Assembly (NCBI GenBank): GCA_905215345.1
Contig: CAJMPR010000006.1
Location: 124,001 to 188,000 of the forward strand
Length of the DNA: 64,000 nt
Reading direction: 5' to 3'
Origin: an uncultured bacterium
GTDB lineage: Bacteria; Bacteroidota; Bacteroidia; Bacteroidales; Bacteroidaceae
The translations under genes were made by a program, and so were the position numbers. This document shows positions 7,582 through 17,862 of the stretch, in pieces. Positions within the stretch are counted from its first letter, which is position 1. Each line of letters begins with the position of its first letter. A model generated the notes under the pieces. It searched no databases. It worked only from the letters and a program-made list of their open reading frames with translations, and was not told the origin of the DNA.

Positions 7582-8899
7582 AATACGTCAACCGAATCCC
7601 CCCCTGCAAAGTAAAATTGCAGGGATTTTCTTTACGTATCGTTTGCACCTCCGAACCGTCATCAAAGAAATAAGACACTCCCGGTTCCACATAAATACCT
7701 ACCCTGTTGCTAACATTATACTGGGCACCTACCGCTCCCATTACAGAGAACTGCAGAGGTTTCACCGTTTCATCCTTACTACCGATTTTGCCATATACAC
7801 ATTTTTCCATGGCTCCACCGGTCGAAACATACATTGTAAAAGACTTCTTATCTACAAAATTCCAGTTGGCCCGTAAAGGAATACCCAGATAATGCAATTT
7901 CTGACTAACCTTTTCCAAACTTGCAAACTCTACATCCGAGGCAAGATACGTATACATCAAACCGGTTTCAACCGAAAAGCCTTTAGGAAGTCTCTTTCGC
8001 ACGGAAAAACCGAATGTTAATGGTTGCTTATGGTCGATATTCACTACCTGGTCAGCCCTTCTTTTCAAATATGGCATACCGTCTTTAAAAATCAGTTCCT
8101 GTCCTTCCGGTACATTCATAATTCCATCAGCCATGATAGAAAGATCCACTCTTCCACCATAAGGACTATCAAAACTTGGAGTGTTTTGCAGCAGTTCACC
8201 TTCCGCCAAACTATTCCCGGAGATGAGCCCGCCGGTATTTCCTACGGATAACCCCACTGACCATCCACGGGATTTTGCACCCGACTTCTTCTCTACGGGT
8301 AAATGCAATTTATCTCTACTTGAAGGACGACGGCGTTCTAACTGTCTTTCCACATTGTCACTCCGACTATCAGCCACTTCTTTTTCCGTGGTGACCGTTT
8401 CCATTTTATCCGTTACATTACCGGCTGTTTCTTCCTGCGTGTTCTGACTTTGTATTTCTGATTGTTGTTCTGTCTTATCCGCTATTTCTATTTGCTGAGC
8501 TACCAGTGAATTATGGTGATTACTTGTCCGCAACGATTTTCCTTGTGCATGATATACCGGTTCTGTCATTTCGGTCTGTACCCCGCGAGTTTGTTGCTCA
8601 GGCAGTATATCCGGTGCAACAGCCAGAGACGGTGCAACTGTATTACGCATTTCATCTCCCACAGGACTTTGAAGCAGCCACAGGCTGATAGACGATACAG
8701 CTACCAGTAATATTGCAGCCGCACTCATCGCCCAACGACGAAAAGGAATAATATGCCGTTTCTCAGCAGGTAAGGCTTTCGGAGCGGACAAATCTTTCTC
8801 CAACCGTTCCCAACCGGAAGCGGGTATCGGTTCGGAGTAATCTTCCAACCGTTCCTTTATCTTTCGCATCCACAATTCATCTTTCATACGTTCTTTCAT
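7580..8899 (-). CDS. Membrane protein with anti-sigma-like N-terminus and beta-barrel-like C-terminus
   Basis: 439 aa. The cytosolic N-terminus (about 1-55) contains a PASGWERLEKDL-type segment common at the start of Bacteroides membrane proteins paired with ECF sigma factors. One membrane helix (about 54-74) follows, then a long polar Gln/Glu-rich linker. The C-terminal half has alternating aromatic strands resembling a PorT-type outer-membrane beta-barrel and ends in a TY aromatic. The start abuts the sigma factor stop (TAA then ATG), so it is translationally coupled and likely tunes that sigma factor; this role is inference. Confidence 0.75.
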   Translation of the reverse strand: MKERMKDELWMRKIKERLEDYSEPIPASGWERLEKDLSAPKALPAEKRHIIPFRRWAMSAAAILLVAVSSISLWLLQSPVGDEMRNTVAPSLAVAPDILPEQQTRGVQTEMTEPVYHAQGKSLRTSNHHNSLVAQQIEIADKTEQQSEIQSQNTQEETAGNVTDKMETVTTEKEVADSRSDNVERQLERRRPSSRDKLHLPVEKKSGAKSRGWSVGLSVGNTGGLISGNSLAEGELLQNTPSFDSPYGGRVDLSIMADGIMNVPEGQELIFKDGMPYLKRRADQVVNIDHKQPLTFGFSVRKRLPKGFSVETGLMYTYLASDVEFASLEKVSQKLHYLGIPLRANWNFVDKKSFTMYVSTGGAMEKCVYGKIGSKDETVKPLQFSVMGAVGAQYNVSNRVGIYVEPGVSYFFDDGSEVQTIRKENPCNFTLQGGIRLTY

Positions 8900-9463
8900 T
8901 TATGCGTTCATTTTCATCCACTCCTTTACCTTGGTTGCCAAAGCAGCTTTGGCGCGTGTTAATTGGGAAGCAGATGACTTCTCATTAATACCCAGTAACT
9001 GAGCTATTTCTTTATGAGACTTATCTTCAAAAATATATAAGTTGAATACAGTACGATAACCGGCAGGAAGTTCACTGATGAACTGCATCAATACCTTTTG
9101 AGGAATGCTATCCACTGCCGAAGCATCAGGCTCTTCACCTGCTTCCGGCACTTCATCCAGAGCTGCAGATTGATTCATCACATCATTCTTCCGCAAATAC
9201 TGCAATACCGTATTCACCATTACGCGTTCCATCCACGCACGTAAAGAACCCTCTCCCCGCCAAGTGAATTTATCGAAAGAATCGAATAATTTCAGGAAAC
9301 CGTCATGCATCAGGTCTTGTGCAGTCTCCCTGTCACCGGCATAACGCAAACATACACTGAGCATACGCCCCGCATAATGTTCATACAGTTCCTTGCGGGC
9401 CAGGTTGTCTCCCTGCCTGCAGCGTTCTGCCAATACCTGTTCTTCCATTCTTTCTTTTAACAC
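8900..9463 (-). CDS. ECF-type RNA polymerase sigma factor
   Basis: 187 aa. Region 2 (about 25-90) contains the DLMHDGFLKLFDSFDKFTWRGEGSLRAWM segment (-10 recognition and core binding). Region 4 (about 130-180) has a helix-turn-helix with FEDKSHKEIAQLLGINEKSSASQLTRAK. It would direct RNA polymerase to a specific promoter set under the control of an anti-sigma partner, most likely the downstream membrane protein. The target regulon cannot be told from this window. Confidence 0.93.
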   Translation of the reverse strand: MLKERMEEQVLAERCRQGDNLARKELYEHYAGRMLSVCLRYAGDRETAQDLMHDGFLKLFDSFDKFTWRGEGSLRAWMERVMVNTVLQYLRKNDVMNQSAALDEVPEAGEEPDASAVDSIPQKVLMQFISELPAGYRTVFNLYIFEDKSHKEIAQLLGINEKSSASQLTRAKAALATKVKEWMKMNA

Positions 9464-9626
9464 GTGTTTACCTTATAAATGCAACGGGTACAAAAATACT
9501 GCATCAAAGAGATAAGATTTTCATTCTTTGATTTCTTTAACAATCTTCTATGCAGTATTTGCATAATTCCTGAATTTTTCAAATACAAAATTTAGAAAAT
9601 AGAATAACCAAACAAGACCTCTACTC

Positions 9627-10325
9627 ATGAAAAGATTAAAAAAATTATTGGCGGCATTTCTCCTTTTATTCGTAATAATGCCTTTTCTCCAATCCTGCCT
9701 GGACGATTTTGACAGTAACGAACAGCCATCGCTCACTATCGGCACTTTGCGGATTATTAACGGAAATGATTACTATTTCGCTTTGGATGAAGGAACAAAA
9801 ATGTATCCCGGAGATACCACATCCATCAACAACTACAAACTAACAGAAGGACAACGTACATTCATCTATTTCTATCCGCTGGAAGAGAAAATAGACGGAT
9901 ATGATTATAATGCTCAAATCAATCACATTGAAAATATCCTGACCAAAGATATTTACTCTATGCCTGCTGAAAAAGCAGACAGTATCGGAGATGACGGCAT
10001 CAATATAACCAATATGTGGATTGTTGACAATTATCTGAATATTCAATATCAATTATACCATAGCAATAATCCCGACAAAAAACACATGCTCAATCTGGTA
10101 GTGAACGAAGCATCTGACGGAACGAATGACAAAGATGGATATATCACCCTTGAATTCCGTCAAAACGCGAATAATGACGAACTGATTATGCCGGGAAATG
10201 GATTGGTATCTTTCAAACTGGACAAGATAGCCAATCAAATGGAAAATAAAAAAGGTTTGAATATACGGATGAAAAGTTTACATGACGGTGAACGTTATCT
10301 CACGATAGATTTCAAGAAAGAATAA
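9627..10325 (+). CDS. NigD-like lipoprotein
   Basis: 232 aa. N-terminal signal and lipobox (FLQSC), followed by the DDFD acidic start that favours surface-exposed lipoproteins in Bacteroides. The body is beta-rich and fits the NigD-like family, defined by a bacteriocin-associated B. fragilis lipoprotein; its biochemical role is unknown. Divergent from the sigma factor operon, with about 160 bases between them. No partner genes adjacent. Confidence 0.8.
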   Translation: MKRLKKLLAAFLLLFVIMPFLQSCLDDFDSNEQPSLTIGTLRIINGNDYYFALDEGTKMYPGDTTSINNYKLTEGQRTFIYFYPLEEKIDGYDYNAQINHIENILTKDIYSMPAEKADSIGDDGINITNMWIVDNYLNIQYQLYHSNNPDKKHMLNLVVNEASDGTNDKDGYITLEFRQNANNDELIMPGNGLVSFKLDKIANQMENKKGLNIRMKSLHDGERYLTIDFKKE

Positions 10326-10440
10326 AAATAAATTATGATATAACACTCTTTTTATGCATTTCGACAAGGAAAACGGAATAGAAATATTCAAACTATTCCG
10401 TTTCCATTAATCTTAATCCCCTACTAAAATTCCATTATTT

Positions 10441-10471
10441 TTTGGCTATTCGACATTTATATATACCTTTG
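10441..10471 (+). promoter_or_regulatory. Promoter of hybrid histidine kinase
   Basis: TTTG (10441-10444), 19 bp, TACCTTTG (10464-10471). This full Bacteroides consensus lies 30 bases before the ATG at 10502 and overlaps the upstream in-frame codons, showing that the longer reading frame from 10442 is not used. Confidence 0.8.
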
Positions 10472-10501
10472 CCAGGTCAACAAGCAAAACAAAAGGCAAA
10501 C

Positions 10502-13500
10502 ATGAAGGGTACTTTCAAGGCAGTGATCATTACTCTCTGCTGTTTATTTTATACGCTTTCTTCATCCGGGAATAGCGTAGATAAACATATTGATCACATT
10601 CTCATTATCAATGCATATGCTGACTCCAACCCATGGAGTAACAGCCTTATTAATCCCATTATTAATATGGCCTCCCAAAATGACAGATTGGGCGTATATA
10701 CCGCACATCTGAAAATGACAACTATGGAGCAGCCTTCTGATTTTCAAAACTTCAAAAATAAAATATGCACTGAACTCTCTACCCGTACGCCTAAACTTGT
10801 TGTTTTCGTAGGAAGCGCAAGTTTTATTTTGTGTGATACCCTAAACCGTCAATGGCCTGATATTCCGATGATTCTATGCGGTGAACGAGATTATACCGGC
10901 CCTGACAGTATTGTAGCAATGGGGCACGCCCTCACTCCTGAACAACGTATTCCACTTAGTAAACTACAAGGCAAGTTGAACATGACGATGTTGCACGCCA
11001 ACATCTATATAGAAGAAAACTTGCAGCTTATGAAGCAACTCATTCCCGATATGAACCAAGTATTATATATAGGAGACGAGACTTATATATGCCAGCAAAA
11101 TGATTACGACCTCTCTGAAATATTCCGGAACAATCATCCCGAAATAAAATATCAATTCATTTCCGCGAAGGATACGAGTACCGATAGCTTATTCACTATC
11201 TTAAACCATATAGATAAAAAACAGACCGGTATTCTTTTCTCCTCATGGATTCGTAAAACAGATTTTGACGGGAATGCCGTGATGACTACTAACTATCATC
11301 GCATTATCGCCACATCATCCGTGCCCTTATTTTCTTTCAGAACCATTGGTATCGCAGAAGAAGGAGGCATTGTGGGAGGATACCTCTACAATGAAAAAAA
11401 ATATACCAACCAAATACTATCTACCATTCAAGAGATACTCGATGGTAAGGCAGCGCGTGACATACCCTTTTATCATACTACCAATCCGGCTCCCGTCTTC
11501 AATTATCAATCATTAGTTCAACGCAATCTCGATCCCAAACGTTGTCCGCAGAATACAATATTTTACAATGCTCCTCCTACCTTCTGGGAAAAGTATGAGT
11601 ATGCTATTATAGGATTAATCTGTTTCATCATTATTATATTACTTGCTTTCCAATATCACCGTTTGTACATACTCGAAAAAATAAAACGCGTTCAACAGAA
11701 TCAACTGGAGACCACTACTAAATATTATAGTCTCATCAACAATATGCCCATCCTTTACATGTTGGAAGAACTGATAAAAAATAAGGATGGTCGCATCATT
11801 GATACCATATATTCCGATGTGAACAGACATTTTGAAGAAAGATTCTTCAAACGCAGTGAGATCATCGGTAAACTGGGAAGTGAAATATTCCCTGAGTCTA
11901 TGCCTCAGTTCCTGTACTTCATGAATATATCCTTGCAGGAGAAACGCTCTATCACTTTTTCTTACTATTATAAGGAGATAGATACCTTTTACGATATTGT
12001 GGTAAATGCCAGCAGTGACGGGCATTTTGTGGATGTATTTTGCCTGAATAGCACCGAACTGCACCATGCACAAAACCAATTGAGATCCATCAACCACAAA
12101 TTGTCTATGGCACTCGAAGTAGCCAATATTGTCCCGTGGAAATGGAATTTGCAAACCCATACCATACTTTGTGATGTAAACAAGCCCATAGAATTAAGCG
12201 ATAATAACGAAGAGGTTAACGAGGAACAACTATCCGTACCCGACAGCCAATATTTTGCCAAGATATGTAAGGAAGACCTTCCTAAAGTGAAGAAAGCTTA
12301 TGCCGACTTGTTAGCCGGACGCACTCTGAAAGTAAAAGAAGAGTACCGCGTTATCAACAGAGTAAACGGACATAAACAGATTGATTGGGTAGAAGCTCAA
12401 GCTGCCATAGAGACTTACGATGATAATGGAGAGCCGTTGACATTAGTCGGCTCCTCATTAGTGATTACGGAACGGAAGAAGATGGAAAACGACTTAATTT
12501 CCGCTAAGAATCGTGCAGAAGAATCCAACCGTCTTAAATCAGCTTTTCTCGCTAACATGAGTCACGAAATACGTACTCCGCTCAATGCGATTGTAGGATT
12601 TTCCGGAATATTAGCTTCCACGGAAGAAGAAGAGGAAAAGCAGGAATACGTCAGCATCATTGAAAATAATAATACCCTGCTGCTGCAACTTATCAGCGAT
12701 ATTCTCGACCTCTCTAAAATAGAAGCCGGAACGATGGAATTTACAAACACCGACTTCGAATTGAACAAAGTGATGATGGAATTGGAAAGTTCGTTGGAGT
12801 TAAAACTCCCGCCTGAGAAAGATGTCAAACTTTCATTCGAGTCCCGGTTACCCGAATGTTATATTCATTCCGAACGTAACAGGTTATCACAAGTTATTAT
12901 TAACTTAGTAACCAATGCTATCAAATTCACCGAAACGGGCAGCATACGTTTCGGCTATGAAATACGCAATAACAAAACGCTTTATTTTTATGTATCCGAC
13001 ACCGGTTGTGGTATTCCCGAAGACAAGCAAGAAGCTGTATTCGGCCGTTTCGTCAAATTAAACAATTTCGCCCAAGGTACGGGATTGGGACTCTCCATTT
13101 GCAGAACTCTTGTAGAACATATGGGTGGTGAAATCGGCTTGAACTCGAAACCCGGAGCAGGTTCTACATTCTGGTTCACGCTTCCTTACACTCCCGCTAT
13201 CCATATAGAGCAAGAGGAAACCAGAACAGAACCCATCAAGATGAAGCAACAGAAAATTACTATCTTGATAGCAGAAGATCATGAGAGCAACTATCGTTTA
13301 ATAGAATCCATCCTGAGGAAAGATTATAATCTGATACATGCATGGAATGGAGAAGAGGCAGTATCCTTATTTAAAGAAACTGCCCCCCAACTTATACTGA
13401 TGGATATCAACATGCCGGTCATGGACGGATATGAAGCAACTCAAGAGATACGTAAATTATCTACGCGAGTACCGATTATTGCCGTCACCGCTTTTGCTTA

Positions 13501-13624
13501 TGCTTCGGACGAACAGAAAGTTATGGAGAACGGTTTTGATGCCTATATGGCGAAACCTATCAATGCCAATCAATTAAAGAAACAAATAAATTCGATATTA
13601 ACAAAGCGCATCATTTTTATGTAA
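10502..13624 (+). CDS. Hybrid sensor histidine kinase/response regulator
   Basis: 1040 aa from the ATG at 10502; the in-frame extension to 10442 overlaps the promoter. Signal peptide, then a periplasmic substrate-binding-protein-like sensor (about 25-360), a membrane helix (about 370-390), a PAS-like region (about 410-660), HisKA with the NMSHEIRTP phospho-His motif, a HATPase domain with N, G1 (DTGCGIPE) and G2 boxes, and a C-terminal receiver (LILMDINMPVMDG Asp). No DNA-binding domain, so it must pass phosphate to another protein. It lies upstream of an RND efflux operon, but about 150 bases and a separate promoter intervene. Confidence 0.93.
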   Translation: MKGTFKAVIITLCCLFYTLSSSGNSVDKHIDHILIINAYADSNPWSNSLINPIINMASQNDRLGVYTAHLKMTTMEQPSDFQNFKNKICTELSTRTPKLVVFVGSASFILCDTLNRQWPDIPMILCGERDYTGPDSIVAMGHALTPEQRIPLSKLQGKLNMTMLHANIYIEENLQLMKQLIPDMNQVLYIGDETYICQQNDYDLSEIFRNNHPEIKYQFISAKDTSTDSLFTILNHIDKKQTGILFSSWIRKTDFDGNAVMTTNYHRIIATSSVPLFSFRTIGIAEEGGIVGGYLYNEKKYTNQILSTIQEILDGKAARDIPFYHTTNPAPVFNYQSLVQRNLDPKRCPQNTIFYNAPPTFWEKYEYAIIGLICFIIIILLAFQYHRLYILEKIKRVQQNQLETTTKYYSLINNMPILYMLEELIKNKDGRIIDTIYSDVNRHFEERFFKRSEIIGKLGSEIFPESMPQFLYFMNISLQEKRSITFSYYYKEIDTFYDIVVNASSDGHFVDVFCLNSTELHHAQNQLRSINHKLSMALEVANIVPWKWNLQTHTILCDVNKPIELSDNNEEVNEEQLSVPDSQYFAKICKEDLPKVKKAYADLLAGRTLKVKEEYRVINRVNGHKQIDWVEAQAAIETYDDNGEPLTLVGSSLVITERKKMENDLISAKNRAEESNRLKSAFLANMSHEIRTPLNAIVGFSGILASTEEEEEKQEYVSIIENNNTLLLQLISDILDLSKIEAGTMEFTNTDFELNKVMMELESSLELKLPPEKDVKLSFESRLPECYIHSERNRLSQVIINLVTNAIKFTETGSIRFGYEIRNNKTLYFYVSDTGCGIPEDKQEAVFGRFVKLNNFAQGTGLGLSICRTLVEHMGGEIGLNSKPGAGSTFWFTLPYTPAIHIEQEETRTEPIKMKQQKITILIAEDHESNYRLIESILRKDYNLIHAWNGEEAVSLFKETAPQLILMDINMPVMDGYEATQEIRKLSTRVPIIAVTAFAYASDEQKVMENGFDAYMAKPINANQLKKQINSILTKRIIFM

Positions 13625-13748
13625 CGCTATTTCAGGATAAGACACACATATATCCCAAGGGGCTGCTTTCAAGAGTCATTTCCCCCTTTTCAGTTGCTTA
13701 TTTCCCGATTTCAGAATCTTTACTCCGGTAAATTCATACATCCTTTCT

Positions 13749-13756
13749 TAATTTTG
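13749..13756 (+). promoter_or_regulatory. Possible -7 element of RND efflux operon
   Basis: TAATTTTG at 13749-13756, 20 bases before the ATG at 13776. No good TTTG is seen at the right distance upstream, so the call is tentative. Confidence 0.4.
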
Positions 13757-13775
13757 GCGAAAATTAGAATGAGAT

Positions 13776-14831
13776 ATGAAGACAAAAGTACCCTGCATTT
13801 TATTATCAGCTCTGGCTTTCCTGCTTTGCGCCTGTAACGGAAAAGACTCTAAAAACGAACAGGACTTGCCGGTATATACAACAAAGGCCACTACATTCTC
13901 CCGGGAAAGCAATAAAGAGTTTCCTTTTATTGCCCAGCCCTATCGGACTTCCGAGTTATCATTCCGGGTAGGCGGCCCCATCGACCGCTTTAGCGTATAT
14001 GCCGGAAATCAATATAAACAAGGGAGTATCATTGCGGAAATAGACCCACGCGACTTTCATATTCGCAAGGAACGTGCCGAAGCCGTTTATCAGCAAGCTA
14101 AAACTGAATTTCAACGCATCGAAACATTATACCACAAAGAAAACATTTCAGCCAGTGCTTACGAAAAAGCAAAAGCAGACTATATTGCCGCAAAGACAGC
14201 TTTCACAACCGCTCAAAACGAATTGGAAGATACTCGTTTAATAGCTCCTTTTACCGGATATGTAGGCGAAGTCTATATCGAAAAATTCCAGGATGTAAAA
14301 GCTACCCAACCCGTAATTTCATTAATAGATATCAGCCAATTAAGAATAGAAATCTATGTAACCCAAGACATTGCCTATGCTGTGCAATCACTGGACAGCA
14401 TACAAATACATTTTGACGCTATCCCCCATAAAACATATCAGGCGCATATTGTCGAGGTATCCAAAGGTACTACCCGGAACAACCTTTCCTATCTTTTGAC
14501 GGCCATGTTACCCAATGGAGACGGTGAACTGTTGGCGGGTATGTCCGGTAAAGCGATGTTGGACATTCCGCAAACAAAGAGTGCTGCCGAGGTCTGCATC
14601 CCCCAGGCGGCACTCTGCCACCGGCCTTCTATGGGAGATTATGTATGGATATTCAATCCGGCTACCTCACAAGTAAGCCGTCGCAACGTAACTGTCAATA
14701 AATTGCTTCCTAACGGACAAGTAAATATTTCCGATGGACTTCAAGTTGGTGAAACCGTCGTAACCAGCAGCCTGCGTTTCTTGTCCGACGGAATGAGAGT
14801 CACCACCACTTCTAAGAATAAGCAATCATGA
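13776..14831 (+). CDS. RND efflux periplasmic adaptor lipoprotein
   Basis: 351 aa. Lipoprotein signal (LLCAC). Barrel-sandwich hybrid (lipoyl-like) halves flank a helical hairpin (about 90-150), followed by beta-barrel and membrane-proximal domains; the layout matches HlyD/AcrA-type membrane fusion proteins. It bridges the inner-membrane pump and the outer-membrane channel. Its stop overlaps the pump gene start (ATGA type), and the TolC-like gene follows, forming a complete tripartite operon. The substrate is unknown. Confidence 0.95.
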   Translation: MKTKVPCILLSALAFLLCACNGKDSKNEQDLPVYTTKATTFSRESNKEFPFIAQPYRTSELSFRVGGPIDRFSVYAGNQYKQGSIIAEIDPRDFHIRKERAEAVYQQAKTEFQRIETLYHKENISASAYEKAKADYIAAKTAFTTAQNELEDTRLIAPFTGYVGEVYIEKFQDVKATQPVISLIDISQLRIEIYVTQDIAYAVQSLDSIQIHFDAIPHKTYQAHIVEVSKGTTRNNLSYLLTAMLPNGDGELLAGMSGKAMLDIPQTKSAAEVCIPQAALCHRPSMGDYVWIFNPATSQVSRRNVTVNKLLPNGQVNISDGLQVGETVVTSSLRFLSDGMRVTTTSKNKQS

Positions 14832-17800
14832 GATTCGTAAAATACTTCTTACAAAAGAAATCGGTCACCATCCTGTTGTTAGTATTAATATTGGCAGGCG
14901 GACTGTTTTCATACGCCAAGATGGGAAAACTGGAAGATGCCCCGTTCACCATCAAGCAAGCATTGGTATTGACTCCCTATCCGGGCGCGTCTCCCTCTGA
15001 AGTGCAGTCGCAAGTAACGGATATTCTGGAAGAATCCATTCAATCTTTAGGAGAACTGTATTACCTGAAAACAGAGAATCGTGCCGGGCTATCCAAAATC
15101 ACTGTTTATGTGAAGAAAGAAACCCGTGCCGACGAAATGCAGCAACTTTGGGATAAACTACGCCGGAAAGTAAACGACGTACAAGGCAAGCTACCCGAGG
15201 GAGCCGGACCTTCCATCGTGAACGATGACTTCGGCGACGTATTGGGGGTATTCTACGGACTGACGGGCAACGGCCACAGCTACCGTGAACTGGAAGACCA
15301 AGCTAAACTAATTAAGAATGAGGTTCTTAAAGTGAAAGACGTAGCCAAAGTCGAAATTTATGGTACGCAAACACCTACCATCGACATCTCAGTAAGTCCT
15401 TCCGTCATGGCACGCAGTGGGATTACTATGGCCGATATAGCCCACGCCTTTCAAGCACAAAATAAAGTGGTGGATGCCGGTGGTATAGATGCCGGTTCCA
15501 ATCGCATACGCATAGAATCTACCGGAAACTTCTACTCTCTGGACGACATCCGTAATCTGACTATTGTATCGCGCTCCGGTGAACACTTCCGCCTGGCAGA
15601 CATTACACTGATTGAAGAGAACTACCAGACGCCAGCCAGTAACCTGATGCGTATCAATGGACAGCCAGCCGTCGGCATCGCCATTTCAACCGTACCTACC
15701 GGAAATGTAGTAGACATGGCCGAAGCCGTCAAAGAACGTATCGACCAAATCGCCCAAGACATGCCCCAGGGATATGAACTGTCCTCCATCTACGACCAAG
15801 GTTATGAATCGGCAGTCGCTAATCAGGGATTTATCCTGAACCTCATTATATCTGTAATAACCGTAGTTGCCATTCTGCTGTTTTTTATCGGATTCAAGAA
15901 CGGACTCCTGATTGGTAGCGGGTTGATATTCTCCATCTTTGCCACTCTCATAGTGATGTTATGCACAGATATTGCGTTGCAGCGTATGTCATTGGCCGCT
16001 ATCATCATAGCCATGGGAATGTTGGTAGACAATGCCATCGTTGTCTCCGATTCAGCACTGGTGAATATGCAACGGGGTATGAGGAAACGTGTCGCCATCA
16101 TGCGTGCCTGTTCATCAACCTCACTGCCCCTATTGGCGGCGACCGTCATTGCCATACTTACTTTTCTGCCCATCTACTTTTCACCCCATATCACGGGCGA
16201 GTTACTTTCTTCCCTGGTAATTGTCATCGGGGTATCGCTGATGTTCAGTTGGGTATTTGCCTTGACGCAAACGCCGTACTTCATCCAAGAGTTCGTTCGC
16301 CGCCCCCGACCGGAAGAACTGAAATCCGCATTGTTCGACGGAAAATACTATAACCTCTTCCGCCGTTCCCTGCACTGGGTTATCAAGTATCGCTACGCCA
16401 CAGTAAGTTGTATGATTTTGCTGTTGGTACTATCTGCCTGGAGCTTTAAATTTATACCCAAGGTATTTGTACCGTCACTGGACAAACAATACTTCACAGT
16501 AGACGTATGGCTGCCCGAAGGCACTAATATCTACCAGACAGACCGGATAGTTCAGGAAATGGCAGAATATATCCGTACCCATGAAGAAACAGAAATGGTA
16601 TCTACTTATGCAGGTAAGACACCACCGCGTTATTATCTCTCGAACATTGCATTCGGGCCACAATCCAACTACGCCCAGTTATTGGTAAAATGCCATACAT
16701 CAAAGAAGTCACGTCAACTGAACGCTTTGTTACAAGACTCCATCCGCCTGAAATTTCCGGAACCTCTTATCAAAGTAAACAAGTTCGAGCTGAGCCCGTT
16801 GACGGAAGCAGTTATCGAAGCCCGCTTCCTGGGACCTGATCCGGCGGTGCTCGACTCCTTGGTAGGACAAGCCGTCGAAATCATGCGCCGTAACCCGAAA
16901 GTAGCCGATGCCCATAACGAGTGGGGCAATATGGCACTGATGATACGCCCTGTATACGACCCTGTCAAAGCAGGCGAACTGGGTATCACCAAAGCGCAGA
17001 TGATGCAATCCGTCAAGTCCATTAATGACGGTATTCCGGTTGGAATCTACCGGGACAATGAAAAGAAAGTACCCGTTTTACTGAAATCCGAAGGTTATGA
17101 TATTACGGATGCCGCTTCTCTGGGTAACTTCTCCGTATGGAACGGCGAGCGTTCGGCCCCCTTGTCACAGGTAACGGAACGTATTGAAACCACCTGGGAA
17201 TTTCCGCAGATACGTACCTATAACCGTCAGCTCAGTATGGCTGCCATGTGCGGTGTAAAAAACGGATACACTATGGCAGAAGTACACGGAGAAATTCGCA
17301 AAGACATTGAAGCCATGTCTTTGCCCGAAGGATACACTTTTTTCTGGGATTCACAATTCAAGGACCAAAACGAAGCCTTACAGGCCATTGCCAAATACTT
17401 TCCACTGGCATTCCTTATGCTCATCGTGATACTGGTTGCATTGTTCGGAAACTTCCGTGAACCGGTAATCATACTCTGCATACTGCCCCTGTCGCTCATC
17501 GGGGTTGCCGTCGGAATGTTACTCACCGGCTTTCAGTTCGGTTTCTTCCCCATTGCCGGATGGCTGGGACTACTGGGTATGATTATCAAAAACGTAATCG
17601 TACTGATAGATGAAATCAACGTACAACGCCGTGAAGGGATTCCGCCCTATAAAGCAGTTATCGAGTCGACCGTTTCGCGTACCCGTCCTGTGTTAATGGC
17701 TGCCACCACTACCATTCTGGGCATGGTGCCGTTACTGTTCGACATCGCTTTCGGTGGAATGGCGGCGACCATTATCTTCGGGCTGACATTCGCCACCCTG

Positions 17801-17860
17801 CTGACATTGTTCGTTACCCCTACGCTATATGTCCTATTCTATAAAATAAAAACTAAATAA
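14828..17860 (+). CDS. RND-family efflux pump inner-membrane permease
   Basis: 1010 aa, usual length for AcrB-type pumps. A transmembrane helix near the N-terminus, two large periplasmic loops, and two clusters of membrane helices (about 335-530 and 855-1005), including the proton-relay helix pattern GMLVDNAIVV. It exports substrate across both membranes with the adaptor and TolC partners by proton antiport. Closer in feel to the HAE1/AcrB branch than to heavy-metal CusA pumps. No regulator of the TetR/MarR kind is adjacent. Confidence 0.95.
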   Translation: MRFVKYFLQKKSVTILLLVLILAGGLFSYAKMGKLEDAPFTIKQALVLTPYPGASPSEVQSQVTDILEESIQSLGELYYLKTENRAGLSKITVYVKKETRADEMQQLWDKLRRKVNDVQGKLPEGAGPSIVNDDFGDVLGVFYGLTGNGHSYRELEDQAKLIKNEVLKVKDVAKVEIYGTQTPTIDISVSPSVMARSGITMADIAHAFQAQNKVVDAGGIDAGSNRIRIESTGNFYSLDDIRNLTIVSRSGEHFRLADITLIEENYQTPASNLMRINGQPAVGIAISTVPTGNVVDMAEAVKERIDQIAQDMPQGYELSSIYDQGYESAVANQGFILNLIISVITVVAILLFFIGFKNGLLIGSGLIFSIFATLIVMLCTDIALQRMSLAAIIIAMGMLVDNAIVVSDSALVNMQRGMRKRVAIMRACSSTSLPLLAATVIAILTFLPIYFSPHITGELLSSLVIVIGVSLMFSWVFALTQTPYFIQEFVRRPRPEELKSALFDGKYYNLFRRSLHWVIKYRYATVSCMILLLVLSAWSFKFIPKVFVPSLDKQYFTVDVWLPEGTNIYQTDRIVQEMAEYIRTHEETEMVSTYAGKTPPRYYLSNIAFGPQSNYAQLLVKCHTSKKSRQLNALLQDSIRLKFPEPLIKVNKFELSPLTEAVIEARFLGPDPAVLDSLVGQAVEIMRRNPKVADAHNEWGNMALMIRPVYDPVKAGELGITKAQMMQSVKSINDGIPVGIYRDNEKKVPVLLKSEGYDITDAASLGNFSVWNGERSAPLSQVTERIETTWEFPQIRTYNRQLSMAAMCGVKNGYTMAEVHGEIRKDIEAMSLPEGYTFFWDSQFKDQNEALQAIAKYFPLAFLMLIVILVALFGNFREPVIILCILPLSLIGVAVGMLLTGFQFGFFPIAGWLGLLGMIIKNVIVLIDEINVQRREGIPPYKAVIESTVSRTRPVLMAATTTILGMVPLLFDIAFGGMAATIIFGLTFATLLTLFVTPTLYVLFYKIKTK

Positions 17861-17862
17861 GC

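Noticed and set aside
10442..10501. Upstream start for the hybrid histidine kinase
   Set aside because: The codons overlap a full Bacteroides promoter (10441-10471) and precede a proper signal peptide start at 10502.
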